Shown here in pieces: positions 14,424-22,210 of a stretch of 34,492 nt of DNA. The translations under genes and the position numbers were made by a program. The DNA comes from Hominisplanchenecus_A murintestinalis (lineage in GTDB: Bacteria; Bacillota; Clostridia; Lachnospirales; Lachnospiraceae): positions 1 through 34,492 of the forward strand of contig NZ_CALPCM010000030.1 in assembly GCF_943193015.1 (NCBI RefSeq). The letters run 5' to 3'. How positions within the stretch are numbered: position 1 is the first letter of the stretch; each line of letters begins with the position of its first letter. A model generated the notes under the pieces. The model saw only the letters and a program-made list of their open reading frames with translations, searched no databases and was not told the origin of the DNA.

Positions 14424-15492
14424 TTTCCTCACCCCTTTCTACTTTTCCAAGCCTGTCCGCAATTTTTATCTGTGCATCCATTGACTGGTGGCAGTATGTT
14501 TCAATCGTAGTCGTAACTTTCCCATGCCCTAACCGTTTTGCAATCTCAACAGGACTGAACCCCATCTGTACGAGCATACTCGCATGGCTGTGGCGGGTAC
14601 AATGGACAGTAATCTTTTTCACGCCTGACAGCTTAATCCCCCTCTCCATTTCATGCTCAAAGAAGCTCTTTGTCCGTCCTGCAAAAAGACGTGTTCCTGC
14701 CCTTGCCCGATAGAGTGTTGAAGTATACTCTTTGATTACCTCCTGCAATTCCCTATGTATCGTAATTACCCTTATAGAGCTTTCTGTTTTCGGTGCGGTT
14801 ATCAAATCCTCTCCGTCAATCCTCGCAAGGGATTCATCAACGGTAATCGTGCCTTCTTCAAAATTTACGTCCTTTACCTGAAGGGCAAGTAATTCTCCCA
14901 GACGCATTCCTGTCCAGAATAAAATCTGAAATGCAACCCACGAATCCTGTTTATCCATAATTGCATCCGAAAACTTCTGAAATTCCTCCAACGTCCAGTA
15001 TGGTCTTTCATCCGCCCTGCTCTTTCCCATGCTTCCTGCTTTCCGGCACGGATTGGAGCGCAAATCATAAAAATTAACTGCATAATTCAGAATTGCGCTG
15101 AGCTGGTTATGTATGGTTTTCAGATAAGTAGGCTTGAAGCCTTTTTCCATCATTTCACCCTGCCACTTTCTTATCATAGGAGCAGTAATCTCATTAATTG
15201 GTGTCTTGCCAAAGTAAGGAAGCACCTTATCTTTCATCACATACTCCTTCTGCTTCATGGTAGTTTTCCGCAGACGCTTTTCCATATCCGCCTTGTAAAT
15301 CTCCCAAAAATCAGCCAGTGTCATTGTCGGATCAGAGGACTGCTGCAATAAGAAATGCGCATACCATTCTTCCGCTTCTTTCTTTGTCTTAAATCCCCTT
15401 TTCTGCGATTTCTTTTTCGCTCCTGTCCAATCCGTCCAGCGGTATTGTATCCGCCATGTACCGTTCGGATCTTTCTTTGCATTACAGCTCAT
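14413..15492 (-). CDS. int: Tyrosine recombinase integrase of element 2
   Basis: A 359-residue integrase. It has an N-terminal arm-binding region (GTWRIQYRWTDWTGAKK), a core-binding domain, and a catalytic domain with WTGMRLGELLAL (Arg), VHCTRHSHASML (HxxR), LGHGKVTTT (His) and TYCHQS (Tyr nucleophile). The start at ATG 15490-15492 is preferred: AAAGGAGGT lies 6 bp upstream, and it overlaps the excisionase stop as ATGA. It has the same length and order as the element 1 integrase, and the two are clearly homologous but diverged. This matches their different arm repeats (TGTACCCAA versus TGTTATCAA). Confidence 0.95.
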   Translation of the reverse strand: MSCNAKKDPNGTWRIQYRWTDWTGAKKKSQKRGFKTKKEAEEWYAHFLLQQSSDPTMTLADFWEIYKADMEKRLRKTTMKQKEYVMKDKVLPYFGKTPINEITAPMIRKWQGEMMEKGFKPTYLKTIHNQLSAILNYAVNFYDLRSNPCRKAGSMGKSRADERPYWTLEEFQKFSDAIMDKQDSWVAFQILFWTGMRLGELLALQVKDVNFEEGTITVDESLARIDGEDLITAPKTESSIRVITIHRELQEVIKEYTSTLYRARAGTRLFAGRTKSFFEHEMERGIKLSGVKKITVHCTRHSHASMLVQMGFSPVEIAKRLGHGKVTTTIETYCHQSMDAQIKIADRLGKVERGEENGV

Positions 15493-15683
15493 ACGCTTAC
15501 CTCCTTTGCCGCCCCGTACCATTTTTCTTTGAAATAGGCTACGGGGATTTTCCCTGCGATTGTGAGAAATCCTTTAGAAGATAATTCGCTGTTCATCTCC
15601 CGTAAAATCTTGTAGGACTTTCCCATGCTGATGCCGAGCATCGCCGCAATGTCTGCGGCATTGTAATAAAGTTTTTCGTTCAT
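15489..15683 (-). CDS. xis: Excisionase-like winged-helix protein, element 2
   Basis: A 64-residue protein with a helix-turn-helix (NAADIAAMLGISMGKSYKIL, residues 8-27), then SKGFLTIAGKIPVAYFKEKWYG. It is homologous to the 2091-2291 protein. It is the first gene of the xis-int-mobC run and is translationally coupled to int. It is expected to favour excision and limit reintegration. A CGGGAGGT ribosome binding site precedes ATG 15681-15683, and a repressor-controlled promoter lies upstream. Confidence 0.8.
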   Translation of the reverse strand: MNEKLYYNAADIAAMLGISMGKSYKILREMNSELSSKGFLTIAGKIPVAYFKEKWYGAAKEVSV

Positions 15684-15721
15684 GTTGTTTACCTCCCGTT
15701 TATACCATTTGGTTTTATTGT

Positions 15722-15816
15722 GTATCTTTTTGATACGTTTATATATTATCGTATCTTTTGATACGTGTCAATAGCTTTTTTAAATATCTCTTTATTTATT
15801 CCGTATCTTATGGTAT
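15722..15816 (-). promoter_or_regulatory. xis-int promoter with three repressor operators
   Basis: On the minus strand TTGACA (15766-15771) and TAATAT (15743-15748) have a 17-bp spacer. The palindrome GTATCTTTTGATAC (15751-15764) lies inside the spacer. Related sites are GTATCTTTTTGATAC (15722-15736) downstream and GTATCTTATGGTAT (15803-15816) toward the divergent repressor gene. This is the layout of a repressor-operated switch. Confidence 0.75.
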
Positions 15817-15882
15817 TATTAAGTTACATTTGCTATTTACTTGTATTGATGAAAAATCCTATAACACAGGAGGCATAATATT

Positions 15883-16428
15883 ATGACAGTCGGCGAAAAT
15901 ATTCGGCGTATACGTCAAGAACGAGGTCTGACATTAAAGCAATTAGGAGAAATGGTTGGCGTCAGCGAAGCCTACATTAGAGCATATGAAAGCGGGCGTA
16001 GAAACCCCAAATTAAAATCTTTAGAGGCTTTAGCACAGGCACTTGCTGTCAATGTTGAAGTATTAACTAACTCTGACTTTGACGGTGTAAAAGCCATGCA
16101 CAGACTTTTCCAAGTGTTCCGGCAATATGACGGACATTTGTTTGAGTATCAGGATCAGGACGGTAATGATATGGTTGCTGTCAGTTTTGGCACGCTTTCT
16201 TTAATGCGTTCATGGTGTGACCGCTATGAGGAATATATGAAAGAAGTGGAGAAATGTAATTCTATTAAAGATGTGAAAAAGCGTGGAGAGGCATTATTAA
16301 AGGCAGAAGCAGATTTTAACCTTTGGATGGATATTTATCCGGAGTCGGAGCCTTTTGATTTGAATTTGAAGATACAGAGGGCGCATGATGAGGCTATGGA
16401 TGTGATGGGATTGAACCCGAAAGAATAG
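15883..16428 (+). CDS. XRE-family repressor of element 2
   Basis: A 181-residue protein with an N-terminal XRE domain (GENIRRIRQERGLTLKQLGE, residues 4-23; then VSEAYIRAYESGRRNPKLKS). A C-terminal region of unknown fold without a protease motif follows. It reads divergently from xis-int and is preceded by ACAGGAGG. It probably binds the GTATC-N4/5-GATAC sites in the shared region and keeps excision genes off. Position and length match the element 1 repressor, but the operators differ (TTAAGC-N6-GCTTAA there), so the two elements probably have separate immunity. Confidence 0.85.
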   Translation: MTVGENIRRIRQERGLTLKQLGEMVGVSEAYIRAYESGRRNPKLKSLEALAQALAVNVEVLTNSDFDGVKAMHRLFQVFRQYDGHLFEYQDQDGNDMVAVSFGTLSLMRSWCDRYEEYMKEVEKCNSIKDVKKRGEALLKAEADFNLWMDIYPESEPFDLNLKIQRAHDEAMDVMGLNPKE

Positions 16429-16575
16429 CATCAATATGTTCTTTATTATTCTTTGAAAATATACACAGACTATGAATTCAAATATTTTATGATAGTTTTA
16501 TGACACTTTTATGATATTTTATTTTGATCAATGTCCGCTATACTTAAAGTAAATAAACTTTACGGAGGTGTTCAC

Positions 16576-17460
16576 ATGGATACATACAAAATAAATATCA
16601 GTGACGAAGCAAAAGAGAGTATCAAAAAATTGCAGAATTTGCAATTAACGGTCAACAATTCTATTTATACTGAATCCGTTGCAAAAGCAGGAAATATGTT
16701 AAGTAATTTTGCAAAAGCTGTGCTTGATAATTTGCCTGACATAAATCTAATAAATGAATCTCTGCGACACAACATTGGAAACATTGCCGAGATTATGTCA
16801 TCATATGATTATACTCTTGCACTTGAAGGTATAACGCAAACGGTAAAAGAATTGTCTGAATCTCTTTCCAAATTACAAACCGAACAGTTAAGGGTTCTCA
16901 GCAAAATCAACTTTAACAAAATAAATTGTGATTTTCATTGTAAAGAATTTGATAGTTTAGTAGATTTAGCATATCAAGCAACAATTAATGATGCAACGGA
17001 TACCGATATTTCTAAGGACGAATTGAAAGAAAGTTTTATTGAATTACAGCACCACAATACACCTTGGAAAGATTTTAACATTTGGCTACATGATAATGTA
17101 GATAAATATATAAGAGAACATTATATCTTCTGTATTATTATGTCATTTTTACTGGCACATATATTTTTCCCTTGGTTTGATGAAGCGATTGGTAAAAATG
17201 TTATACCCAAAGCCACAAGCCTTGTAAGGGAGCTTCCCGAAAAAGGTGCTGAAGTCATTTGCCATCTTGAACAAAATATCAAAGCACTAATAATAGAAAA
17301 TCAAAATTACTATTACAAAGTTTCTTTTATTGATGAAACTGGTATTGAAAGAGAAGGATATGTTGCCAAAATAAATCTAAAAATAATAGACCAAGAAAAA
17401 ACTTCTGATGAACAACCAACTGTATCAGGAAATAATTCTTCATCTTTTAATGAGAATTAA
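16576..17460 (+). CDS. Unrecognised single-pass membrane protein, cargo at the element end
   Basis: A 294-residue protein I cannot assign to a family. ATG 16576-16578 follows ACGGAGGTG and is preferred to an upstream ATG at 16531. Residues 1-110 are mostly helical and likely coiled (QTVKELSESLSKLQTEQLRV). One hydrophobic segment lies at about 183-201 (FCIIMSFLLAHIFFPWF). Residues about 240-280 look like a small beta barrel (YYYKVSFIDETGIEREGYVA). The C-terminus is polar. The gene is AT-rich and sits alone between the repressor and the att site, a common place for cargo. A defence or host-interaction role is only a guess. Confidence 0.65.
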   Translation: MDTYKINISDEAKESIKKLQNLQLTVNNSIYTESVAKAGNMLSNFAKAVLDNLPDINLINESLRHNIGNIAEIMSSYDYTLALEGITQTVKELSESLSKLQTEQLRVLSKINFNKINCDFHCKEFDSLVDLAYQATINDATDTDISKDELKESFIELQHHNTPWKDFNIWLHDNVDKYIREHYIFCIIMSFLLAHIFFPWFDEAIGKNVIPKATSLVRELPEKGAEVICHLEQNIKALIIENQNYYYKVSFIDETGIEREGYVAKINLKIIDQEKTSDEQPTVSGNNSSSFNEN

Positions 17461-17465
17461 AAATC

Positions 17466-17485
17466 TGTACCCAAATCGTACCCAC
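17466..17485. repeat. Right arm-type integrase site of element 2
   Basis: TGTACCCAA (17466-17474) and the variant CGTACCCAC (17477-17485) with an 11-bp period, 83 bp from the core in guaA. The same word and spacing occur at 3339-3358. Confidence 0.65.
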
Positions 17486-17491
17486 CGCCAA

Positions 17492-17537
17492 TTAAAAAAT
17501 CCCCGCAAGCCCTGATTTTTCAAGACTTGCGAGGATT
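17492..17537 (-). terminator. Intrinsic terminator of guaA, lying inside the element end
   Basis: On the minus strand AATCC-T-CGCAAG pairs with CTTGCG-G-GGATT (plus 17498-17509 and 17526-17537; one wobble pair). A T-run follows from the A-run 17494-17499. It starts 7 bp after the guaA stop and lies between the att core and the arm site, so the element supplies it. Confidence 0.8.
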
Positions 17538-17544
17538 TACCCTC

Positions 17545-19092
17545 TCACTCGAACTCAATCGTCCCCGGCGGCTTACTAGTCACATCATACATCACTCGAT
17601 TGACATGACTTACTTCATTGATAATCCTGCTGGTGACTTTTTTCAACACTTCCCAGGAAACTTCCGCTGCTTCTGCTGTCATAAAGTCAACGGTATTTAC
17701 TGCTCTCAGTGCAATGGCATAATCATAGGTTCTCTCATCACCCATGACCCCGACGGAGCGCATATTGGTAAGTGCTGCAAAATACTGCCCGATGCTCTTA
17801 TCTAATCCTGCATTTGCGATTTCTTCACGGTATATTGCATCCGCATCCTGAACGATTCTGACTTTCTCTGCCGTTACTTCTCCGATGATGCGGATACCGA
17901 GCCCCGGTCCCGGAAATGGCTGGCGAAATACCAGATGTTCCGGGATTCCCAGTTCCAAACCTACTTTACGTACTTCGTCTTTGAACAAATCACGCAACGG
18001 TTCTATAATTTCTTTGAAATCTACATAATCCGGCAGGCCTCCTACGTTATGGTGGGATTTAATGACGGCAGACTCTCCCCCCAGGCCGCTTTCTACCACA
18101 TCCGGATAGATCGTTCCCTGTACGAGAAATTCTACAGCGCCGATTTTTTTTGCCTCTTCCTCAAATACACGGATAAACTCTTCACCTATGATTTTCCGTT
18201 TTTTCTCAGGCTCTGTTACCCCGGCAAGCTTTTCATAGAACCTCTCCTGCACATTCGCACGGATAAAGTTCAATTTGTATTCGCCTTCCGGTCCAAATAC
18301 TGCTTCTACCTCATCCCCCTCATTCTTACGTAAAAGCCCGTGGTCTACAAATACGCAGGTTAACTGCTCGCCTACGGCTTTGGAAAGCAATACCGCAGCT
18401 ACAGAAGAATCCACACCGCCAGACAGCGCACAGAGCACTCTCCCGTTTCCAACCTTTTTGCGGATTTCTTTGATTGAACTTTCTACAAAAGAATCCATTT
18501 TCCAATCCCCGGCACATCCGCACACATTATATACAAAGTTGTGAAGCATCTCCTTGCCTTCTACCGTGTGAAGCACCTCTGGATGAAACTGGATGGCATA
18601 CAGCTTTTCCTCTGGCTTCTCCGCCGCTGCCACAGGGCAGTCTGCTGTATGGGCAGAAATCGTAAAGCCAGGTGCTGTTTTAGAAATATAGTCAAAATGG
18701 CTCATCCAGCAAATTGTTTTCGGCGATATATTTTCAAATACCTTTGAATCCTGTTTATCAACCAGCACTTCCGTTTTTCCGTACTCACGTACAGCAGCAC
18801 GTTCTACTTTTCCTCCCAAAACATGCATCATCAGCTGCGCGCCATAGCACAGTCCCAGAACCGGAACTCCCAGCTCAAACAATTCTTTTGAATATGTTGG
18901 AGAATCCGCCTCATAGCAGCTGTTAGGGCCCCCGGTCAAAATAATGCCCTTCGGGTTCATAGCTTTAATTTTTTCGATGTCTGTTTTATAAGAGTAAATC
19001 TCACAGTAGACATTACACTCCCTCACCCGTCTGGCAACTAATTGGTTATACTGCCCGCCAAAGTCCAGCACGATAACAACTTCGTTCTTCAA
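17545..19092 (-). CDS. guaA: GMP synthase (glutamine-hydrolysing)
   Basis: A 515-residue enzyme converting XMP, ATP and glutamine to GMP. The N-terminal class I amidotransferase domain (about 1-190) has the nucleophile Cys in GLCYGAQ and His/Glu in QFHPEV. The ATP pyrophosphatase P-loop SGGVDSSV comes next, and the C-terminal dimerisation domain includes FRQPFPGPGLGIR and ends in KPPGTIEFE. The TTG start 19090-19092 is chosen because GGAGG lies 7 bp upstream. A promoter is at 19155-19183. Its 3' end is the integration target of the elements, but the coding sequence remains complete. Confidence 0.98.
   Translation of the reverse strand: MKNEVVIVLDFGGQYNQLVARRVRECNVYCEIYSYKTDIEKIKAMNPKGIILTGGPNSCYEADSPTYSKELFELGVPVLGLCYGAQLMMHVLGGKVERAAVREYGKTEVLVDKQDSKVFENISPKTICWMSHFDYISKTAPGFTISAHTADCPVAAAEKPEEKLYAIQFHPEVLHTVEGKEMLHNFVYNVCGCAGDWKMDSFVESSIKEIRKKVGNGRVLCALSGGVDSSVAAVLLSKAVGEQLTCVFVDHGLLRKNEGDEVEAVFGPEGEYKLNFIRANVQERFYEKLAGVTEPEKKRKIIGEEFIRVFEEEAKKIGAVEFLVQGTIYPDVVESGLGGESAVIKSHHNVGGLPDYVDFKEIIEPLRDLFKDEVRKVGLELGIPEHLVFRQPFPGPGLGIRIIGEVTAEKVRIVQDADAIYREEIANAGLDKSIGQYFAALTNMRSVGVMGDERTYDYAIALRAVNTVDFMTAEAAEVSWEVLKKVTSRIINEVSHVNRVMYDVTSKPPGTIEFE
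17549..17556. other. att: Attachment core in the last codons of guaA
   Basis: TCGAACTC, the complement of codons E-F-E before the guaA stop (TCA at 17545-17547 on the plus strand). It is identical to 3229-3236. This is the chromosomal junction of the element array. Confidence 0.6.
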
Positions 19093-19154
19093 GTTCTTTC
19101 CTCCTGTTTTTCTCAAAATATGTACATGTTTCTTTTCCTAATCGGCTATCCCCT

Positions 19155-19183
19155 ATTATAAAGGAATTGTTTCATATTTACAA
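19155..19183 (-). promoter_or_regulatory. guaA promoter
   Basis: On the minus strand TTGTAA (19178-19183) and TATAAT (19155-19160) have a 17-bp spacer. They lie in the gap between the protease stop and the guaA start. I see no purine riboswitch fold here. Confidence 0.65.
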
Positions 19184-19206
19184 GCGTACTTTGTTTCTCT
19201 CTTTCC

Positions 19207-20889
19207 TCACACGAATCCTCTAATAAACTGCCGGATATTTTCATACCCTACCGCAAGATTTATATTTTGCCCCCTGTCTATCCCTGCCGTGCTGATTCCA
19301 ATAATCTCTCCATACATATTCAGCACCGCGCCGCCGGAACTTCCGTGGGAGATAGGCGCCGTAAACTGAATCATATCCACTCCGTCCACGCTGCGGAATC
19401 CGGATATAATTCCATCAGACACCGAGTTAAACAGTCCCAGAGGACTGCCAATTGCCACCACTTTCTGCCCCCGCACAAGGTGCTTCTCACCCCCATAAAC
19501 CGGAATCGGCTTAAGTCTGCGCTGAATGCGCAGGAGTGCAAGATCTAGCACGGGATTATATTTAATCAGTTCATCCGTCGTATAAACCTGGTCATCTTCC
19601 TCAATCCGGATATCATAAAATACCCCGCCGCTTGCTACATGATTATTCGTCAAAATGTACCCATCTTTCCCAACCATGATTCCTGAACCTGTCCCTGCGA
19701 TTTCTCCTCTCTGGTCATGAATCACAATCATTACGACGGAAGACGCAAGAAGAGCCAGCTCTTCAAACTCCAGCTCCCGCCGTAAAACGCCCGGACGGGA
19801 ATCACGTACAATACTGCCAACGGGGCGGGAGTTCCCGGAAAATGGCGGCGCTTCCATACCTCTGCTATCAGCCGCCCCCTCCTGCTTTCCGCCTCCTGAT
19901 GCTCCTGTCTGGGCGCCGGGCTCCTGTAACCGCCCGCTGCCCAAAATACCAGATTCCCTGCTTTTTCTCCTGCGTTCCGGCAGGCGAACCACCGGGCGTG
20001 ACTCCCGAATTGCTCCATTTTCTTCATATGCCTGCACTGTACTGCTGCCTGATTCTATCTGTGACACTTCTGAACCACTGGATGTTCTTACGTCCTGTCT
20101 ATACGCTGCCGACACTCTTGAATTTCCAGTCCGTACCTTTCCTGTCTCCCGCCCATCCCCGGCGTCAGCAGCATCTCTAAAGCTGTCTCCTGGCACATGA
20201 TACTCTGGAATCGTAAACCTGCATATCATGCCCAGTTCCAGCTGTTCTGACAAGTTCAGACGTTCCAGTTTCTCCTCAATATCTACACTGCACTGCAGAA
20301 GCAGCACATCCATTCCTAACTGCGTCAGGAAATAGCTGAATAAATATTCCTGCATTTTCGATATATTGGGAAGCACAATTTTTATAGATGCCTCTAACCT
20401 CCACTGTCCGGCCAGCCCCGCACAGATTTTATCAAACCAGTACAAAAGCTTCACTGCAAAATTCCGCTCAATCGTAGGCGTCGCATTTGGCGCCGCTTTT
20501 CGAAACAGCGCCAGCGCTTCTGTTAATGCCTGCCCCGCCGCCTGCCGGAATTCTTCATTTCCCTCTGCCATATCCATCCGCTTTTTTCCGGTTTTCACCC
20601 ACTTATCATAGCAGCCCGCATACGCAGAAATCTCTTCGCTCCCGGAAGGCATCGGCAGGGCATTTATTCTGATATACCTGCATATCCCCGCATTCATCTG
20701 CCCTGTCAGCAGATTGTCCATTTTCTCAATGTCCTCTGCCAGTCCGGGATACGTGCCCACAGCCCGTACAAAACATACGTCTTTCATACCTTGGCGGCTG
20801 CCGCCCCGAAGCCTCGCAAAATCTTCCAGCGTTGAAATTTTTATCCCATGATACCGTACTCTGAAATTCCGCCCGTCCATCATTTTCAC
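19207..20889 (-). CDS. Fusion of a YceG-like domain with a trypsin-like (HtrA-type) serine protease
   Basis: A 560-residue protein. Residues about 120-200 (RNFAVKLLYWFDK; IVLPNISKMQEYLFSYFLTQ; GMDVLLLQ) resemble the YceG family found in tellurite-resistance gene clusters; this assignment is moderate. A low-complexity Ser/Gly/Arg linker (about 250-370) follows. The C-terminal S1C-type protease has His417 (TNNHV), Asp449 (VLDLALL) and Ser518 (HGSSGGAVL). No signal peptide or membrane segment is visible, unlike secreted HtrA, and no PDZ domain follows. The GTG start overlaps the dus stop (GTGA). Substrate unknown. Confidence 0.8.
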   Translation of the reverse strand: MKMMDGRNFRVRYHGIKISTLEDFARLRGGSRQGMKDVCFVRAVGTYPGLAEDIEKMDNLLTGQMNAGICRYIRINALPMPSGSEEISAYAGCYDKWVKTGKKRMDMAEGNEEFRQAAGQALTEALALFRKAAPNATPTIERNFAVKLLYWFDKICAGLAGQWRLEASIKIVLPNISKMQEYLFSYFLTQLGMDVLLLQCSVDIEEKLERLNLSEQLELGMICRFTIPEYHVPGDSFRDAADAGDGRETGKVRTGNSRVSAAYRQDVRTSSGSEVSQIESGSSTVQAYEENGAIRESRPVVRLPERRRKSRESGILGSGRLQEPGAQTGASGGGKQEGAADSRGMEAPPFSGNSRPVGSIVRDSRPGVLRRELEFEELALLASSVVMIVIHDQRGEIAGTGSGIMVGKDGYILTNNHVASGGVFYDIRIEEDDQVYTTDELIKYNPVLDLALLRIQRRLKPIPVYGGEKHLVRGQKVVAIGSPLGLFNSVSDGIISGFRSVDGVDMIQFTAPISHGSSGGAVLNMYGEIIGISTAGIDRGQNINLAVGYENIRQFIRGFV

Positions 20890-21848
20890 CCAAAGCTTTC
20901 TTCTAAAAGCGCTTTCAGCGCATCCATGCTCTCAATCTCATTGACGCGTCCCCTCAACTTCGCCGAATGCGGGTATCCCGCCGTATACCACGCCACATGC
21001 TTGCGCATCTCACGGATGCCTGTATACTCACCTTTATAACGGAGCTGCAGCTCACAGTGGCGCAGAATCATTTCTTTTACTTCCTGACGGCTTGGACGCG
21101 CAGGTACTACCCCCGTTTTCAAATACTCTGCCGTTTCCCCAAAAATCCAGGGATTCCCTCTGGCTGCCCTGCCAATCATCACTCCGTCACACCCGGTTTC
21201 CTCCAATATCTGTTTTGCCAGAAGCGGCGATGTAACGTCTCCATTCCCTATCACCGGAATGGAAACTGCCTCTTTTACCCGGCGAATAATCTCCCAGTCC
21301 GCTTCGCCGGAATAATACTGCTCCCGGGTGCGTCCGTGTACGGCAATTGCCGCCGCGCCTGCGCTTTCAATGATTTTGGCTATTTCCACTGCGTTAATAT
21401 GGTTTTCGTCAAACCCTTTCCGGATTTTAACTGTCACCGGCTTACTGACTGCCTTCACCACACTGGAAACAATCGCTTCTACCTTTTCCGGCTCTTTCAT
21501 AAGCGCCGAGCCTTCTCCATTGTTCACCACTTTCGGCACTGGACACCCCATATTGATGTCTAATATATCAAAAGGACGTTCTTCTATCTCCCTAGCTGTC
21601 TCTGCCATAATATGCGGATCTGACCCAAAGAGCTGCAAGGCGATAGGGTTTTCCCCTTCTGCAATTTCCATTAACGCTTCCGTATTTTTATTATGAAAAG
21701 AAACCGCTTTCGCGCTCACCATCTCCATGCTCAGCAGGCCGGCCCCCTGCTCCCGGCAGAGCAAACGAAATGGCAGGTCAGTTACCCCTGCCATCGGCGC
21801 CAGTATACATGGACTCTCAATTTCCACATTCCCTATTTTCATGCTCAT
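20886..21848 (-). CDS. dusB: tRNA-dihydrouridine synthase
   Basis: A 320-residue FMN-dependent TIM-barrel enzyme that reduces uridine in the tRNA D-loop with NADPH. It shows APMAGVTDLPFR at the start, catalytic Cys in DINMGCPVPKVV, the substrate/FMN residues VHGRTREQYYSG, and the phosphate-binding GNGDV and GVMIGRAARGNPWIF. The start ATG 21846-21848 follows GGGAGGT; an upstream ATG is less likely. It belongs to a tight gene run from nfeD to the protease. The length and APMAGVTD motif fit DusB of Firmicutes. Confidence 0.92.
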   Translation of the reverse strand: MSMKIGNVEIESPCILAPMAGVTDLPFRLLCREQGAGLLSMEMVSAKAVSFHNKNTEALMEIAEGENPIALQLFGSDPHIMAETAREIEERPFDILDINMGCPVPKVVNNGEGSALMKEPEKVEAIVSSVVKAVSKPVTVKIRKGFDENHINAVEIAKIIESAGAAAIAVHGRTREQYYSGEADWEIIRRVKEAVSIPVIGNGDVTSPLLAKQILEETGCDGVMIGRAARGNPWIFGETAEYLKTGVVPARPSRQEVKEMILRHCELQLRYKGEYTGIREMRKHVAWYTAGYPHSAKLRGRVNEIESMDALKALLEESFG

Positions 21849-21867
21849 CCTGACCTCCCTAAAATGC

Positions 21868-22200
21868 TTACACACCTGTCCCGGCAGTTTGAAACACTTT
21901 ATAATACATCTCCAGCGCTTCTAAAAGTTCCGCTTTCTCTCTCTGTATCTGCCTGATTTTCAGCACACTGCCAATCTCGTCATAACCAAAATCATTTTCT
22001 GCCGCCTCCGTACGAAAACACAGTGTTCCGTCCTTATCAAACTCCAGCACCAAAATACCGCCCACATCATTGGTGTACAGCACGCACAGGATTTTCAGTT
22101 CATCCTGTACGCCTGCCGGAAGCGACTCAAATCGGCTGTTAAGATAAAACTTTTCCTCATAGGCGCTGGCTGCGCACAGCACCGTCTTTTCTGGTTCCAT
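21868..22200 (-). CDS. DUF6145-like small protein
   Basis: A 110-residue soluble protein with LCAASAYEEKFYLNSRF, then LCVLYTNDVGGILVLEFDK and a C-terminal helix (LKIRQIQREKAELLEALEMY). I recall this pattern as the DUF6145 family of Lachnospiraceae; function is unknown. The start ATG 22198-22200 has AGGAGAGG just upstream and avoids overlap with birA. It is placed between birA and dus, co-directional with both. Confidence 0.8.
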   Translation of the reverse strand: MEPEKTVLCAASAYEEKFYLNSRFESLPAGVQDELKILCVLYTNDVGGILVLEFDKDGTLCFRTEAAENDFGYDEIGSVLKIRQIQREKAELLEALEMYYKVFQTAGTGV

Positions 22201-22210
22201 ATTCCTCTCC

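Larger units (their letters stand above)
3229..17556. mobile_element. Integrative mobilizable element 2, inserted at the 3' end of guaA
   Basis: About 14.3 kb between two copies of TCGAACTC, the right one lying within the last codons of guaA. Paired arm-type repeats TGTACCCAA (11-bp period) lie inside both ends (3339-3358 and 17466-17485). Contents from right to left are an unknown membrane protein, repressor, excisionase, integrase, MobC-like protein, CHC2 and VapE replication proteins, a ParM-like pair, a MobV relaxase and a restriction-modification cargo. No type IV secretion genes are present, so it would need a helper for transfer. Together with element 1 it forms a tandem array. The excision junction has not been shown. 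Confidence 0.75.

Noticed and set aside
19093..19206. Purine riboswitch upstream of guaA
   Set aside because: Only a short promoter region of about 60 bp lies between the -10 and the start; no conserved purine-aptamer core was seen.
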